64,000 nt of DNA from Homarus americanus (GCF_018991925.1 NW_024736071.1:11608802-11672801); one strand, 5' to 3'. Positions 1-13,125 are shown, counted from the stretch's first letter. Notes: generated by a model from the letters alone, not told the origin. Numbers and translations are program-made.

Positions 1-363
1 ACAGTATAGTCAACCCGGCATATGAACCATGAACAATTACTGTATTACCATATAAGTGTAACACCTTAGCTATTGCACCTGTGTATAATGTTAATTAATT
101 TTTTTCCATATCTCTTTTTTGTTGTCCTTCTGTCAGGCTTATAATGACTATTTTAAGATCATTATATTTGTTTTTATAAGATACCGTACATTATTGGATC
201 AGTGAAACAGCCTGACTTAATTGACTGACTTACACTGTCTATATCTCTGGGGTAAGGTGTTAATTTTCAATGAAGATTCGCTCAGGCATAAAACACACTG
301 TCGATGTTTGATGAAAAAAGTGTTAGTTTTCAGTTCTTTGAGATGTTGTAGTAGTAGTTATTA
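1..363. other. Unique AT-rich DNA, nothing recognised
   Basis: Ordinary AT-rich sequence without convincing coding potential, RNA gene or repeat. The short open frame at its 3' end gets its serine run from the AGT repeat that follows. Confidence 0.6.
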
Positions 364-364
364 C

Positions 365-402
<38 letters not shown>

Positions 403-416
403 CAGTAGTAGTAGTG
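364..416. repeat. (AGT)n microsatellite
   Basis: An almost uninterrupted AGT trinucleotide run with one AGC variant near its 3' end. Unique AT-rich DNA follows to about 895 with no recognisable feature. Confidence 0.95.
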
Positions 417-895
417 AGCCATACCTCAAAAATTGATTAATTAATTGTTATTATTCCAAAAGAAGTGTCCAATAAGGAGTCAGAGCTCGTATAAACTTTG
501 GATTTTTGCAATGAAAAAAAAATATCCTCTGTCATGAAGAGCTCAGAGAGGAAATGAAAATATTGTCAGGTTTGGAATTCTCAAAACGTGTAGAGCGAAT
601 AATTGTGAGCTCTTGAGAGGTAAACACTATTCTATCATTAATTGTGATTGATGAGAATTTTCAGTGATGCACAGAGCAATATTTCTAATCTTCCACAACA
701 AGTATTAAGTTTAATTCTGGTAATATTCTTGAGTTTGTATTATGGATTTTAGTAATAAGCCTCTGAGAGATATAATACTAATTACCAGATATTGGAGATA
801 TTTAGAGGGCAGTGAACGACCATTTAGCAAAACACTCATGACTGCAAAAATATTCTCAGCGACATTTGTGGGTCAGCGTACACATACCATCAGAT

Positions 896-1262
896 GCAGG
901 TGACCTTCCCTCCCTCTCTCCCCACTCCCACCCAGCACCTCTCTCCCCACTCCCACTCTGCACCTCTCTTCCCACTCCCACTCTGCATCTTCTTCTCCCC
1001 ACCTCATCTGCACCTCTCCCCACTCCTCCAGCACCTCTCTCCCCACCTCACCCAGCATCTTCTCTCCCCCACTCCCACTCCAGCACCTTTCTCCCCACCT
1101 CACCCAGCACCTCTCTCCCCACTCCCCACCCCTGCATCTCTCCCCACTCCCACCTGCACCTCTCTCTCCCACTCCCACCAGCACCTCTCTCCCCACTCCC
1201 ACCCAGCACCTCTCTCCCCACTCCCACTCTGCACCTCTCTTCCCACTCCCACTCTGCATCTT
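896..1262. repeat. CT-rich minisatellite, unit about 27 bp
   Basis: Degenerate tandem units built on the core CACCTCTCTCCCCACTCCCA, about 13 copies with length variation. G is almost absent from the + strand. The overlapping open frames on both strands (146 and 149 codons) are repeat translations and not genes. Confidence 0.9.
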
Positions 1263-1329
1263 CACCAGCTCAGGCGATAAGAGGCGACGCCCACAACAGA
1301 TATTGATCGCGGGAGTGACCAACCACCTC

Positions 1330-1935
1330 CTTCCTTCCGCTGGGATGTGGTGTGCGGGAGGAGGAAAGAGGGAAATGGAGGAGGAAGAGAGGAAAAGAAA
1401 AGGGAGGAAATGGAGGAAGAGAGGATGAAATGAGGGAAGTGAGAGGGAGAGAGGTGTGAGATGAGGATTGGGGGGGAAGTATAAAGTGGATTAGAGGAGA
1501 GTCAGGTGAAGAGAGGAGACTTGACATGAGGAGAAGAGAAGCAGAGAAGGAAATGAGATGATGGGTGGGTGAGGAAGGGTAAAGTGATGAATAAAGCGAG
1601 GAGTGGATAAGGTGAAAGGAAAAAAAGGAAAGATGAAGAAATATAATACAGGAGGAAATAAAGAGATGAGGAGGAGAAAGAGGGAGTTGAAGAGGAGGAG
1701 AAAGAGGGAATTGAGGAGGAAGAGGAGGAGAAAGAGGGAATTGAGGGGGAAGAGCAGGAGAAAGAGGGAGTTGAGAAAGAGGAGGAGAAAGGGGGAAATG
1801 AGGAAGAAGAGGAGAAAGTGAGAGTTGAGGAGGAAGAAGAGGCGTGTATAGGGATGGGGGGAAGGAGACAGTAAAAAAAATGAGGAACAAAGAAGAACGA
1901 ATAAAAGAGATAGGAAGGGGGAAGAAATAACAGGT
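1330..1935. repeat. Purine-rich GGA/GAA low-complexity block
   Basis: About 600 bases almost entirely A and G on the + strand. At 1670-1840 an internal period of roughly 21-27 bp is built on GAGGAGAAAGAGGGA. It is the opposite strand bias to the CT block just upstream. The minus-strand open frames rich in S, P, F and L are artefacts of this composition. Confidence 0.9.
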
Positions 1936-2162
1936 AAGAAATATAGATGAAGGAATGATGGCTAGAACATCTCATATAAACTCTTCACAGATAAAGATAA
2001 CATTTCCAAGCAATTATCAAACACTTCAAGAAACAAAATATGAGTAGAATATCTTTTCCTATACTGTTCGTGGTATGTATGATAACATTGCTTCATGTTA
2101 CCAAGAGTCACGGGACGCTGATCACACACAGATTGACGTCCATAAATGGAAGCTTAAATTAT

Positions 2163-2810
2163 GTAATGTCGGGGTGGTGTGGTAGTGCGGATGGTGTGTG
2201 TGGTGTGATGGTGTGGGTGGTGTGGTGTGGTAGTGCGGATGGTGTGGGTGGTGTGGTGTGGTAGTGCGGATGGTGTGGGTGGTGTGGTGTGGTAGTGTGG
2301 ATGGTGTGGGTGGTGTGGTGTGGTAGTGGCTGGTGTAGTGTGTGAGTGTGGATGGTGGGTGGTGTGGTGTGGCAGTGTGGGTGGTAGTGGGGTGTGGGTG
2401 GGTGTGGTAGTGTGGGTGGTGTAGTGTGGTAGTGGATGGTGTGGGTGTGGTGGTGTGGTAGTGTGGGATGGTGTGGGTGGTGTGGTGTGGTAGTGTGGAT
2501 GGTGTGGGTGGTGTGGTGTGGTAGTGCGGATGGTGTGGTGTAGTAGTTAGGTGTAGTAGTATGGGTAGTGTGGGTGGTGTGGGTAGGATGGTGTAATGTG
2601 GGCAGGATGATGTAGCATAGTGGGTGGCGTAGCTAAGGTAAGTGTGGGCGTGTTAGGATGATGGTGTAGGAGTGGCACTGTGGGCGTGATGGGGTGATGG
2701 TATGAAGACCTGATGAGGGTAGACTGTGTTAATGAAAGTAGGCGGGTTGTGCAAAGGTAGGCGGATGGTGTGTGGGTGGGCGGGGGCATGTGAGAGTGGG
2801 TGTGGCAGCC
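2163..2810. repeat. GT-rich minisatellite (GGTGTGGGTGGTGTGGTGTG core)
   Basis: Tandem units of about 30 bp with core GGTGTGGGTGGTGTGGTGTG and a TAGTGCGGAT tail, clear at 2165-2540 and decaying into GT-rich sequence to about 2810. C is nearly absent on the + strand. Confidence 0.9.
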
Positions 2811-2845
2811 TAAGTGAGGTCTCCCCGGATGAGAAAATATCGATC

Positions 2846-3140
2846 TGTGGGTGGGAGTGGTGGTGGTAGTGGTGGTGTTGGTCGAAGGGGTAGTGGTGTT
2901 GGTGGTGATGGTGGTGGAGATAGTGGTGGTGGTGATGGTGAGGATAGTGGTGGTAATGGTGTTGGTGGTGATGGTTATAGTGGTGGACGTGGTAGTGATG
3001 GTGGAAGGGGTAGTGGGGAAGGCGTTGGTGGTGATAATTGTAGTGGTGGCGGTGGTGATCGTGGTAGTAGTTGTGGTATTGATGATGAAGATGATGGTGA
3101 CAGTAGTAGTGGCAGTGTTGGTGGTGGCAGTGTGGTGAAA
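2846..3140. repeat. GGT/GTG imperfect trinucleotide block
   Basis: Imperfect GGT, GTA and GAT trinucleotides over about 300 bases. It produces Gly-rich, Val-rich or His-rich frames depending on frame and strand, which is why three overlapping open frames exist here. None is supported as a gene. Confidence 0.85.
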
Positions 3141-4425
3141 ATGGTTTTAGGAACTGTACAGTACCTGTAGCCGCCACATACACCTGGTCGTGTGTACACC
3201 TGAACCTACCTAAATATAGCCTTCCGTATCTCTGTATGTTTGCAGCTAATCACGTGTGACTCTTCCTGTGATGGTTCATCTTGTTTTCTGTATCCCTTTA
3301 TTTAACTCAACTCAGTTATAAGAAGGTTTTATGAAAGTGACTCACACGAGAATAAATAAATAAGAATGAAATCATTTAACATTAAATTCCGGAAGTTGTG
3401 AAGGTTGACCAGGTGCAAACTTCCGCTGGCTGGGGTGGAGCACTTTATTATTCCAACTGGAATGTGGGGGTAGCCCCGTGGCTGGGGTGGAGCACTTTAT
3501 TATTCCAACTGGAACATTACATAGAGAAGTTACTATTCCAAATGGTATGCGTGGTTATCCCGTGCCTGGGGTGATGGTTATTATCACAGCTGTGTGTAAT
3601 GCGAGACAGACAGACAGATATTAAAAGAATCGTCATACAACTTCACATAGATAAAGCTTGTAATATTGCAGGTACACAAACAATGGTAAACACGGAGGAC
3701 GATTCAAACAAGGGCCCAACAAAGCCCTCAGATGCTTAGTTCCAGGAAGGTTCTTTACTAAGACTGGAGACTAAATTAGTAACAATAATTCAACAAAAAC
3801 ATTAATGTAAATTTGTAGTTAAATGTAAAGTGAAAAACTGCACCTAGACAATCTGAGACTGATGGGCCACTTTCTCCTTAAAACATTTCTCAAACTAACA
3901 CTTCTGATGTCCCCTTGTATAGTATTGTATGTGTGCGTGTGTTTCTACGTAGGTTTCTTTGCACCATTGTCTCTATCTATCCAATAGTAACTGAGGACCT
4001 ATCCCAGTAATTAAGCGACCATCTAATAATATTCCACGGTAATGGTCATTCAGTATGATTGTGAGTGTCGTGACCTCTCCCCTACATGGGTCATATACCT
4101 CGCTTACTCAGGGTGTGGTTGTTGTGTTGGTGGCAGCTTCTACGGTGTCAAAAATCTCTCTTGCTGGTGGCCTCACTACCAGCCATTTCCTAACACAAGA
4201 ATCAACCATTAACATGTATTTTTATGTGTATGTGTTTGCTTATGTATACTGTATGTATACGTATGTATACTGTATATCCATTTGTTTTTGTTTGATTGCA
4301 TTTTGTGTATATGTATGTATGTATGTATGTAAGTAAAGGTGTAAGTGTAATTGATTGATGAGAAGCTGGTTGTTTTCCGTTTTCATAAATGAGCTTTTCT
4401 GATCGGTTTCCAGTCACCCCTGCTA
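3141..4425. other. Unique AT-rich DNA with one 36-bp near-tandem duplication
   Basis: Mostly unique sequence. The 36-base segment at 3427-3462 recurs exactly at 3479-3514, a local duplication with a 52-bp offset. A short GACA run lies near 3603. No coding or RNA feature is supported. Confidence 0.6.
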
Positions 4426-4520
4426 TAGGTTAGGTTGGGTTAGGTTAGGTTAGGTTAGGTTAGGTTCGGTTGGGTTGGGTTGGGTTGGGTTGGGTTGGGT
4501 TGGGTTGGGTTGGGTTGGGT
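4426..4520 (+). repeat. Interstitial telomeric repeat, TTAGG passing into TTGGG
   Basis: The block opens with TAGGTTAGG, continues as several perfect TTAGG pentamers, and from about 4460 becomes about a dozen TTGGG pentamers after a single TTCGG. TTAGG is the ancestral arthropod telomere repeat. The block is internal, bounded on the right by a mariner-like remnant. The shift to TTGGG suggests one mutated unit was later amplified. Confidence 0.85.
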
Positions 4521-4527
4521 TTGTTTG

Positions 4528-4764
4528 CAGGATGTCCTAGAAATAGTGTCCAAATTTTTCACTGATAGCATATTTATTCACTTTCCAAAATTTATTAAAA
4601 TTATATGTGCAGTGTCCATAATCTAAGCTCAGTATTTGAAGGAAAAAAACTTGCTGAGTGTTAATGATCACTTCTCCATTTGTCAGCAGTAGTAGTTAAA
4701 GGCGTCCTATAAAAAGTGAAAATATTATATGTAAACATTAGACTAAAATTTCTGGGACACCTTG
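4528..4764. mobile_element. Mariner-like non-autonomous remnant with inverted ends
   Basis: The left end reads CAGGATGTCCTAGAAATA. The reverse complement of the right end reads CAAGGTGTCCCAGAAATT. They match at about 14 of 18 positions, and the GTGTCCCAGAAA core resembles mariner/Tc1 terminal repeats that begin TACAGGGTGTCC. The interior of about 240 bp is AT-rich with no transposase frame, so this would be a MITE or internally deleted copy. A TA duplication is visible only on the right (TATATA), so the left boundary may be damaged by the adjoining pentamer array. Family assignment is from end similarity only. Confidence 0.45.
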
Positions 4765-4825
4765 TATATACTGTACGTAATTATGTCTGTCTGTAAATAT
4801 GTGTGTATGTAATTATGTATTCATG

Positions 4826-4827
<2 letters not shown>

Positions 4828-4880
<53 letters not shown>
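4828..4880. repeat. (TG)n microsatellite
   Basis: Uninterrupted TG dinucleotides. Confidence 0.97.
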
Positions 4881-5750
<870 letters not shown>

Positions 5751-7114
5751 AGGGGAGGGGGGGCTCTCCTGTGATATTAACTATGTGATTGATAAATGTT
5801 TTATTCACTTAAGGTTTGTAGCCAGCACACTGAGGCAGGTTAGACAGTGTACTGATATCACACCTCAATTATTATAATTATCTTGCCAAACGCTGCGTCA
5901 GCTTACAAGTCCTGCAGCAACTATTAAAGTTCCTCATAAATATGCCAACTCAGAGACGTTCCTAGTTATCAAAGGTAATAAATGTTCAAGTTTATCATTC
6001 TCAGACGCAATTAATTAAAAAATTTAATGTATTGATACTTAACTTTACCGAATATCGTCCAAAAGCTGTGCGTGATCATCAGCGCAGGTATAGGATAGTG
6101 CACACCTGTAACTATAAAATATGTGTCCGGCCTCACATGTTGTCGGGTCACAAGTGTAGCGTAGACACAGGTGTGTAACGTGAATTACATCTGACGACGT
6201 AATCATCGAGCGCAGGTGTGGGGAGAATTTCATCGACTGCTGTTAACATTATTAGCATTCATGAACACGTCTTAGGTTACTGACCCGTGAGAAAATAATT
6301 ATATGTTATTATTCTCTTAACTGTCTGTTTGTGTGATACCTAAAGGTTCTGTGCCAAGGTACAACTACTGTTATTATAAGTATCTAACCAAGTGGTTTCT
6401 GAAATGGAAATGGTGGCTGATCATTATCTTCTGTTTACTAGTTCCCCCCACCCTATCAATAGTTATATGTACATATTTCCCTAATGATGTCTTCTACTGG
6501 GAGATATTTCCTAGTTACATTTCTCACTTGACGATATTTATTTTGATGTGTCACTTATCTCCTTCACTTAACATATCACTACGTATCTCTTCCTCTCTGG
6601 TCACATCACGTTCTCTGCATGTTAATGGTTGGTTTCATCAGTTGTCATTTACTACATTTTCTTTATAGCCGGTGACCGTGATTAATGATTTGACAAATAT
6701 TTATGAATTATTATTTTTTCCGTTACTGTAGGTTTGTAAATACTCGTGGACCAGTTCAGCTACGACTCATAGATGGCGGGTGGCCACAGTGGCGTTAAAT
6801 ATACACAGCCTAAACTGTTAGTAGTAGAGACACCGTAGCCACCAACTTGTAACAGGCCAGGTTGTTGAACTCAGGTGGTTCCTCTCCGTAGACTTGTGCA
6901 TCCCTGGCCGGTGCACCTGGCCAACACTCCCGTTTTCTGTGTGATGACCGTGGTTGTGGTTCATAATTAAAGAACCATTTCCTTAGTGGCCCCAGTCAGA
7001 GTGAGCCCCAACCTATCCTGACTATCAATTAAGAGTGGGGCTAAATAGAATTAATGTCTATTAGGACTATAGAAAATTATGGCTACTGTAAACGTCTGGG
7101 ACCGAGGCTTAATT
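5751..7114. other. Unique AT-rich DNA, nothing recognised
   Basis: About 1.36 kb of unique sequence. The open frame at 6333-6668 is hydrophobic only because the DNA is T-rich, and it has no recognisable domain. Confidence 0.5.
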
Positions 7115-8227
7115 CTAATGGTGGTTGTGGTGTTGATGGTGAAGCCGATAGTATTATTGCTGGAGATGTAGATAATATTGATGGTGAATGTGGTAGTGAT
7201 AGTCGACAAAATGGTGATACAGTTGTTTAATATATATAAATATCAGCGATAAGTAATGACAAAAATGGTGATGTAGTAACACTTGTGATGATGATGATGG
7301 TAACTACAGTGAGCACGAAAATGGTTATGGTGACTGTTATTAACGTAGTGAGGTTGGTGGTTGATGGCGACAATAGTGAAGATGATGGTAATGATGATGA
7401 ACCTGGTGGTGATGATAGTCGGAGTGGCTGTGATGGTGAATGGTCATATTGATGGTGCTGATGATGATGGTGATGATGGTAGTCATAGCGATGGTGTTTG
7501 TTTTAGTGAAGGTGTTGATGGTGTTTGTTTCGTGTTGGTGATAGTTTGATGATGATGATCGTTGTAATGTTGGTGGTTGTGATGGTGATAGTTGTAGTGA
7601 TGGTGTTATTGGTGATGCGGGTGGTGATGATGGTAGTTGTGATGTGGGTGGTGATGATGGTAATGGTGTTGGACATAATAATGATGTAGGGGATGATGAT
7701 AGTGACAGTGGTATAGTGTTAGCAGTAGACGATAATGATGATCACAGCTGGAGTGGTGATGGCAGCCTTTGTTGTGGTAGTGATGGTGGTGGTAGTAATG
7801 ATGGTGAGGGTGGTTGTTGTGGTGGTGGTGATGAAAGGGTAGATGGCAGGGGTGGCTCTGGTGGTCACTGTGTTAATGGGGATAATGATTGTGGTAGTGG
7901 TGGTAGTGGGGGTGGGAAGCCATGATGCGCTTAGTTGGTTTGTTGGTAATGGTGGTAGTGATGGTGGTGGTGATGGTGATACTGATGGTGCTATGGTGGT
8001 GATGTCGATATTTATGGTGGTGGTGGAAATATTGGTGATAGTAGTGAAAATGATGGTGATAATGGTAGTTATGATAGTGGTGTTGTGGTGATATTGGTGG
8101 TGTAGGTAGTAGTGATGGTGGTAATGATGATGATTGATTTTTAATGTTATTTTGGTGATGATAGTAGTGAAGGTGATGGTGGTGATTGTGGTAGGAGTAA
8201 TGGTTGTGATGGAGAGTGTATTGTTGA
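7115..8227. repeat. GAT/GGT imperfect trinucleotide domain
   Basis: More than 1 kb of imperfect GATGGT, GGTGAT and GTAGTG trinucleotides with no fixed longer unit. It gives Asp/Gly-rich, Val/Met-rich or (minus) His/Tyr-rich frames, none conserved-looking. Confidence 0.85.
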
Positions 8228-8342
8228 TGTGAGTATTGCGGTAGTAGTAGTTGTAGTAGTAGTTGTAGTTGCAGTAGTAGTTGTAGTAGTATTTGTAGTA
8301 GTAGTAGTAGTAGTTGCAGTAGTAGTAGTAGTTGTAGTAGTA
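8228..8342. repeat. (GTA)n with GTT interruptions
   Basis: Continuous GTA trinucleotides with regularly placed GTT and GCA variants. Confidence 0.93.
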
Positions 8343-8504
8343 TATGAAATATCAATTATTTTTAAAGGTGGTGATTGTAATGATTATGGTAGTGGTGATA
8401 ATAGGAGCGGTGGTAGGGAAGGAGTAGCAAGTGGTAGTATTTGGGGTGGTAGTGGTGAAGGTATTAGAGGATGGTGGTGACTTAAGTTGTGAGCAGTTCT
8501 AATG

Positions 8505-9054
8505 GTGATGGTTGGAGGAGGAGGGGAAGGTGGAGGAGGAGGTGGAGGAGGAGGTGGAGGAGGAGGTCACATAGTGGTGATAGTGGGAGTACTTGTCGAG
8601 TGTGCTGGTGGAGGTGGGGGATGGAAGTAGTAGTGAAGGGGTGGGGGGGGAGGGAGGGCTGTGGTGGTGGTGGGTGGGGTGGCGGGGGGAGGTTGAGGGC
8701 AGGACAGAAGCGGCGCCCACCACCTGGCTCACCTGTCCACGCCCCTCACCTGCTGTTGTGGGGTGGAGGGGGGCGCCGGCAGACCTGGAGAGGGAGGTGG
8801 GGGGAGACAGTGAAGGTGGATGTGTGGAAGAGTTGGGAAATGGATAAGGAGGGTGGGGATGGCTGGGGATGTGGAGGTGGAAGTGTAGCTGGGGGGTAGG
8901 GGAGGGTGGGGGGAGGTCGGGAGATCTTTCCGGGGTGTGTGAAGGGGACGGGAAGGGGGTAGGAAGGCAGGGTGTGTGTGGGGGTTAAGAGAGGAGGGGC
9001 AGTAGTGAAGGGAGGAAGGGGAGAGAGGGAGGGGGTAAGAGGAGGGGTGTGGGG
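8505..9054. repeat. G-rich GGA/GGT block
   Basis: Starts with near-perfect GGAGGAGGT units (8515-8570), then becomes a G-rich sequence with many GGGG runs. The short segment 8700-8800 is more mixed (GGCGCC and CACCTG motifs) but has no supported exon. Confidence 0.8.
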
Positions 9055-9510
9055 AGAGAGGTAAGGGTGTTGGGGTGAGGGGAAGGTGTGTTGGGGGAGG
9101 GGGGTGGGGGGTGAGAGAGGAAGGGGTGTTGGGGTGAGGGGGAAGGGGTGTTGGGGAGAGGAAGGGGTGTTGGGGGAGAGGGAAGGGGTGTTGGGGTGAG
9201 AGGGAAGGGGGGAGAGAGAGGGAAGGGGTGTTGGGGTGAGAGAGGGAAGGGGTGTTGGGGAGAGAGGGAAGGGGTGTTGGGGGTGAGAGGGAGGGGTGAG
9301 AGAGGGAGGGGTAAGAGGGGGGTGGGGGAGAGAGAGAGGGATGTTGGGGAGAGAGGGAAGGGGTTGGGGGAGAGGGAAGGAAGAGAGAAAGGGGGGGGGG
9401 AGGGAGGGGAGGGGGTGGGGAGAGAGAGAGAGGGATGTTGGGGGAGAGAGGGAAGGTTTGTTGGGAGAGAGGGAAGGGGGTGAGAGGGGGGTGTGGGGGT
9501 GAGGGAGGGG
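9055..9510 (+). repeat. G-rich minisatellite (GGGAAGGGGTGTTGGGG core)
   Basis: Tandem units of roughly 20-26 bp with core GAGAGGGAAGGGGTGTTGGG. C is nearly absent on the + strand. Four or more G-runs of at least three occur within nearly every 30 bases, so G-quadruplex formation is likely in principle. Confidence 0.9.
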
Positions 9511-9577
9511 GTAAGAGGGAGGGGTGGGGGGGTGAAGGAAGGAGGAAGTGTAGTATAGTGCTCAGAATATAGTAAAG

Positions 9578-9746
9578 GGGGGGGGGGGGAAGGAGGAGGG
9601 GGGTAGGAAGGAGGAGGGGGGGGAGGGGAGGAAGGGGGAGGTAGGGGGAGGGGAGGAAGGGGGGAGGAGGGGGGGAGGAGGGTGGAGGAGGGGGGAGGTA
9701 GGGAGGGAGGAGGGGGGAGGTAGGAAGGGAGGAGGGGAGGGGGGGT
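9578..9746 (+). repeat. Poly-purine G-run tract
   Basis: GGGGGGAGGAGG-type sequence with only A and G apart from scattered T. It includes a ten-base G run near 9581. Confidence 0.9.
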
Positions 9747-9906
9747 TATGGGCTGTTAGTTCTTGTTCCAGTTGTTATAAATACTACTTGTTGTGTCGCT
9801 TCTATCGCTTGTACAGTTAGGAACAAAATTTTGTTTGTTTTTTAGTCTTCAAAACTGTACCAAACCTAAATGAGATAACTCAACGCCATCTATGGACGTA
9901 CAAACA

Positions 9907-10196
9907 ATTCAGAGACTCGTTTTTGTGTTCGGAGACTCGTTCTAGCAGTTCAGAGAATCGTTCTAGCTGACCAGACTCGTTCTAGCAGTTAAAAGACTCG
10001 TTCTAACAGATCAAAGACTCGTTCTAGCAGTTCGTTCTAGCAGTTCAGAGACTCGTTCTAGCAGTTCAGAGACTCGTTCTAGCAGTTCAGAGACTCGTTC
10101 TAGCAGTTCAGAGACTCGTTCTAGCAGTTCAGAGACTCGTTCTAAAACCTAAAAGACTCGTTCGACTAATTCTTAGATTCGTCCTCACATTTCGGA
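9907..10196 (+). repeat. 21-bp minisatellite (GAGACTCGTTCTAGCAGTTC)
   Basis: About 13 units of 21 bp with core GAGACTCGTTCTAGCAGTTC. Central copies (about 10035-10140) are nearly identical and both edges are diverged, the usual pattern when homogenisation acts in the array centre. Confidence 0.95.
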
Positions 10197-10585
10197 GATC
10201 TGATGGAGTACAATAGACTGTAGAGCATTATTCTGTTCGTGACCACTACAGAGATTCATACAACCTCTGCATGATGGAAGAATTCATGATGGCGTTGTTT
10301 ATTTTCTATTATTACCTGATGTGCTATTTTTAACCACATGCTGCTAGTTTAGTCGCTATTGTTGCCAGTACTGTTATTTATCTAGTGGTTATTTATGTGT
10401 TGCTACAGCTAGTCCAGTTGTCATTACTTATATATTTATGACTGGTGTGTCGATAAATACTGCTCCTATTACTGCCTATCATCTACTGCCTATGCTAGTG
10501 TTATTACTACCACTTTTATTACTACTACCAGTGCAACAACAACTATTACTACTAGTTGCTTCTGTTCACCTTTTTCTATATTCAT
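10197..10585. other. Unique DNA, nothing recognised
   Basis: Unique AT-rich sequence grading into ACT-rich sequence near 10500. No supported feature. Confidence 0.5.
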
Positions 10586-11010
10586 TGTTACAACTATAAC
10601 TATCCCTACACCCATAACTGCCCCTACAACTATAACTATCCCTACTCCCATAACTGCCCCTACAACTGTAACTACCCCTACACCCATAACTGCCCCTACA
10701 ACTATAACTATCCCTACACCCATAACTGCCCCTACAACTATAACTATCCCTACTCCCATAACTGCCCCTACAACTGTAACTACTCCTACACCCATAACTA
10801 CCCCTACAACTGTAACTACTCCTACACCCATAACTGCCCCTACAACTGTAACTACTCCTACACCCATAACTGCCCCTACAACTATAACTATCCCTACACC
10901 CTTAACTGCCCCCACAAATATAACTATCCCTACACCCATAACTGCCCCTTCAACTCTAACTGCCTTTACAACTATAACTGCCTGTACAACTATAACCACC
11001 CCTCCAACAA
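10586..11010 (+). repeat. 36-bp minisatellite of two 18-bp halves
   Basis: Units contain CCCATAACTGCCCCTACAAC followed by TATAACTATCCCTACA, giving a 36-bp period from two related 18-bp halves, about 11 copies. Because 36 is divisible by three and the unit lacks stops, both strands stay open: + reads Asn/Tyr/Pro-rich (163 codons), - reads Gly/Val-rich (177 codons). No signal peptide, promoter or splice context supports either as a protein. Confidence 0.93.
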
Positions 11011-13125
11011 TGCCCGCCCCCATTGTTATTGTTACTGTTATTGTTAATGATACTTGATGTGACTTTTATTAGAAGTTCCTGACCACATTAATGTTACTTT
11101 TACTGTTTAATTAGTTTTTACTGTTACTCTCACGTCTACCGTTTCTTGTTATTGTTACTGTTATTACTGCTTATGTTATTACAATTAAGAGCAAAATTCT
11201 TTCTTTCCTTTTATATCTCTTTTTTACCGTTGTTGTTTAACCTCTGATGCTCCTTTAAGTACCCATTGCTACTTGCTAGTGTATTACTTATGGCTACTTA
11301 CTATTTTATAACTTAATGTAACTTACAAATAAAATACTCACTACTTGTACTGCTTCTATTTAGTGCTTTACTACCTACAGCCACTAACTGCTTACTACTT
11401 TCATTAGCCTTGTCCATTGTTCTTCCTTCCTAAGATTGAATTAAAGGAATCACTTAGCTCCTATGACCTCAGAGGTGAGAGATACACACATTGCAGGTGA
11501 GAAATGGATGTATAACTTTACAGATAAGATAGGAATCACACTCAACAGGTGAGATACAACGCGTATCACATGACAGGTACACTTTAATTACCACAGAAGT
11601 TAGATATTATAAATGAGACACATGTAAGTCATCACAGGCGAGATACATGACTTAAGAGACATCATAAATGACCAGGTGAGACATCTTTAAACAGCAGCTA
11701 CATGTCTGAATTTATGAGTCATGAGTTAGGTGTACGTGTGTCCTCATGAACCATGGACTCTCTTAACAGCCACTCAACATCGCCTCGTACACAAATGTTG
11801 TATCTTTGTTACTTTTTTTTTCCTGGCAATTTATGAATACTGAGTCGTGACTACCTTGTTACGACCTCATGATCATTTGGGTGATTGTCTGTCCGGGAGT
11901 AAAAAACGTTGTTGGTCGCGTGCTCTTTGTATGTCGTAGAGTTGATGTGTTGTTATTTTCATAAGGTTGTTTGAACGATCACGAATCTAAGGCAAGAATA
12001 TTAACTGGCTATTAGGACACCAATTATTTGTGGTTTTCAATTAAGTTTGTGTTAAGTATATAAAAAGTAAACTGATCATTTTCGAGCGTATAATGTTGTT
12101 CGCACTTATATACAATTACGCTGTAAATGACCATAATGGTTTTAATTGATGAATAAATTGCATTTCTAAAATAAAATTACATGTCTTAGAGTAATTGTAC
12201 ATCGCTCTCCTCCCCCTTTCCGTTTCCAGTTGCTGCGCGAAGCATGTACAGGTTTATTTCTCCGTTTGTTTGCTTGACATATTATTTTTTTGTTCGTTTG
12301 CTTGCATGTCCGAGCAAAATCTCATGGGCTTTTTGGGAGAGGAAGCTGAAATTTGTACACAAGATTGACCAGGTGCGTTTTTTTTACTCATTGAACGTAC
12401 CACTGCTTGTTAAATCTACACATTAAAGGGTTTAAAGAACTCTGTTTCTGTTCATGAATTTGTTGGCAAAATCAAAGATAAGACATGGGGGCGGAGTATG
12501 GCACCCGCCTTCTTGGTAATCTGTGCCACCTCCTGAAGACATCAAGGCTGTGGCCACATCCTGTCTTGATGATTATATTATAACCTTGGTGCAGCCTTCA
12601 CTCAGCCGGGCCTCAGTCTGCGTAGTCGCTCCTTCAGTTCCTCTATCTCCTCCTCCCTCCGTCCTTCCCTCCCTTTCATCTTCCTCCACATTTACCAATC
12701 CCTCCTCGCCTGTCACCTTCCCTCCACCACTTTCTATTCTTGTCTTCTTCTTTCCCTCCCTTTAACATCTCCGGTTCCCTTCCCTCTTACATACTACTGA
12801 CTTGTTCCACCACCCACTTGTCTAATACCTTAAAAATATATATTGTTGCTCAGCCATTCCTCCAGCGTCCCTCCTCCACTTCCAGTGTTGTGAAGGCGAC
12901 GGAGACCACCTCGAGAAGTCTCCTGTTTCCTTTCTTATGGTCTTCCTCCTCCCTTATAACCTGATCCTCCTTAAGGCGACACAGACACCTACATCAGTAA
13001 CGTTATGAGTGTGTGTGTTATAATGGGCCACACTAGTAGCACCACTGTTTACACTGTACACGCTGAACTACCCTGCAAGAGCCCCAACTTGGACCACTGG
13101 CGCTCCCCCTTACCCCAAATGCAAG
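11011..13125. other. Unique AT-rich DNA, nothing firmly recognised
   Basis: About 2.1 kb of unique sequence. From 12600 it becomes more CT-rich and GC-rich leading into the exon candidate at 13126. No repeat, RNA gene or clear coding region is seen. Confidence 0.5.

Noticed and set aside
7873..8355. 160-codon His/Leu-rich minus frame
   Set aside because: Translation of GAT/GTA trinucleotide repeats.
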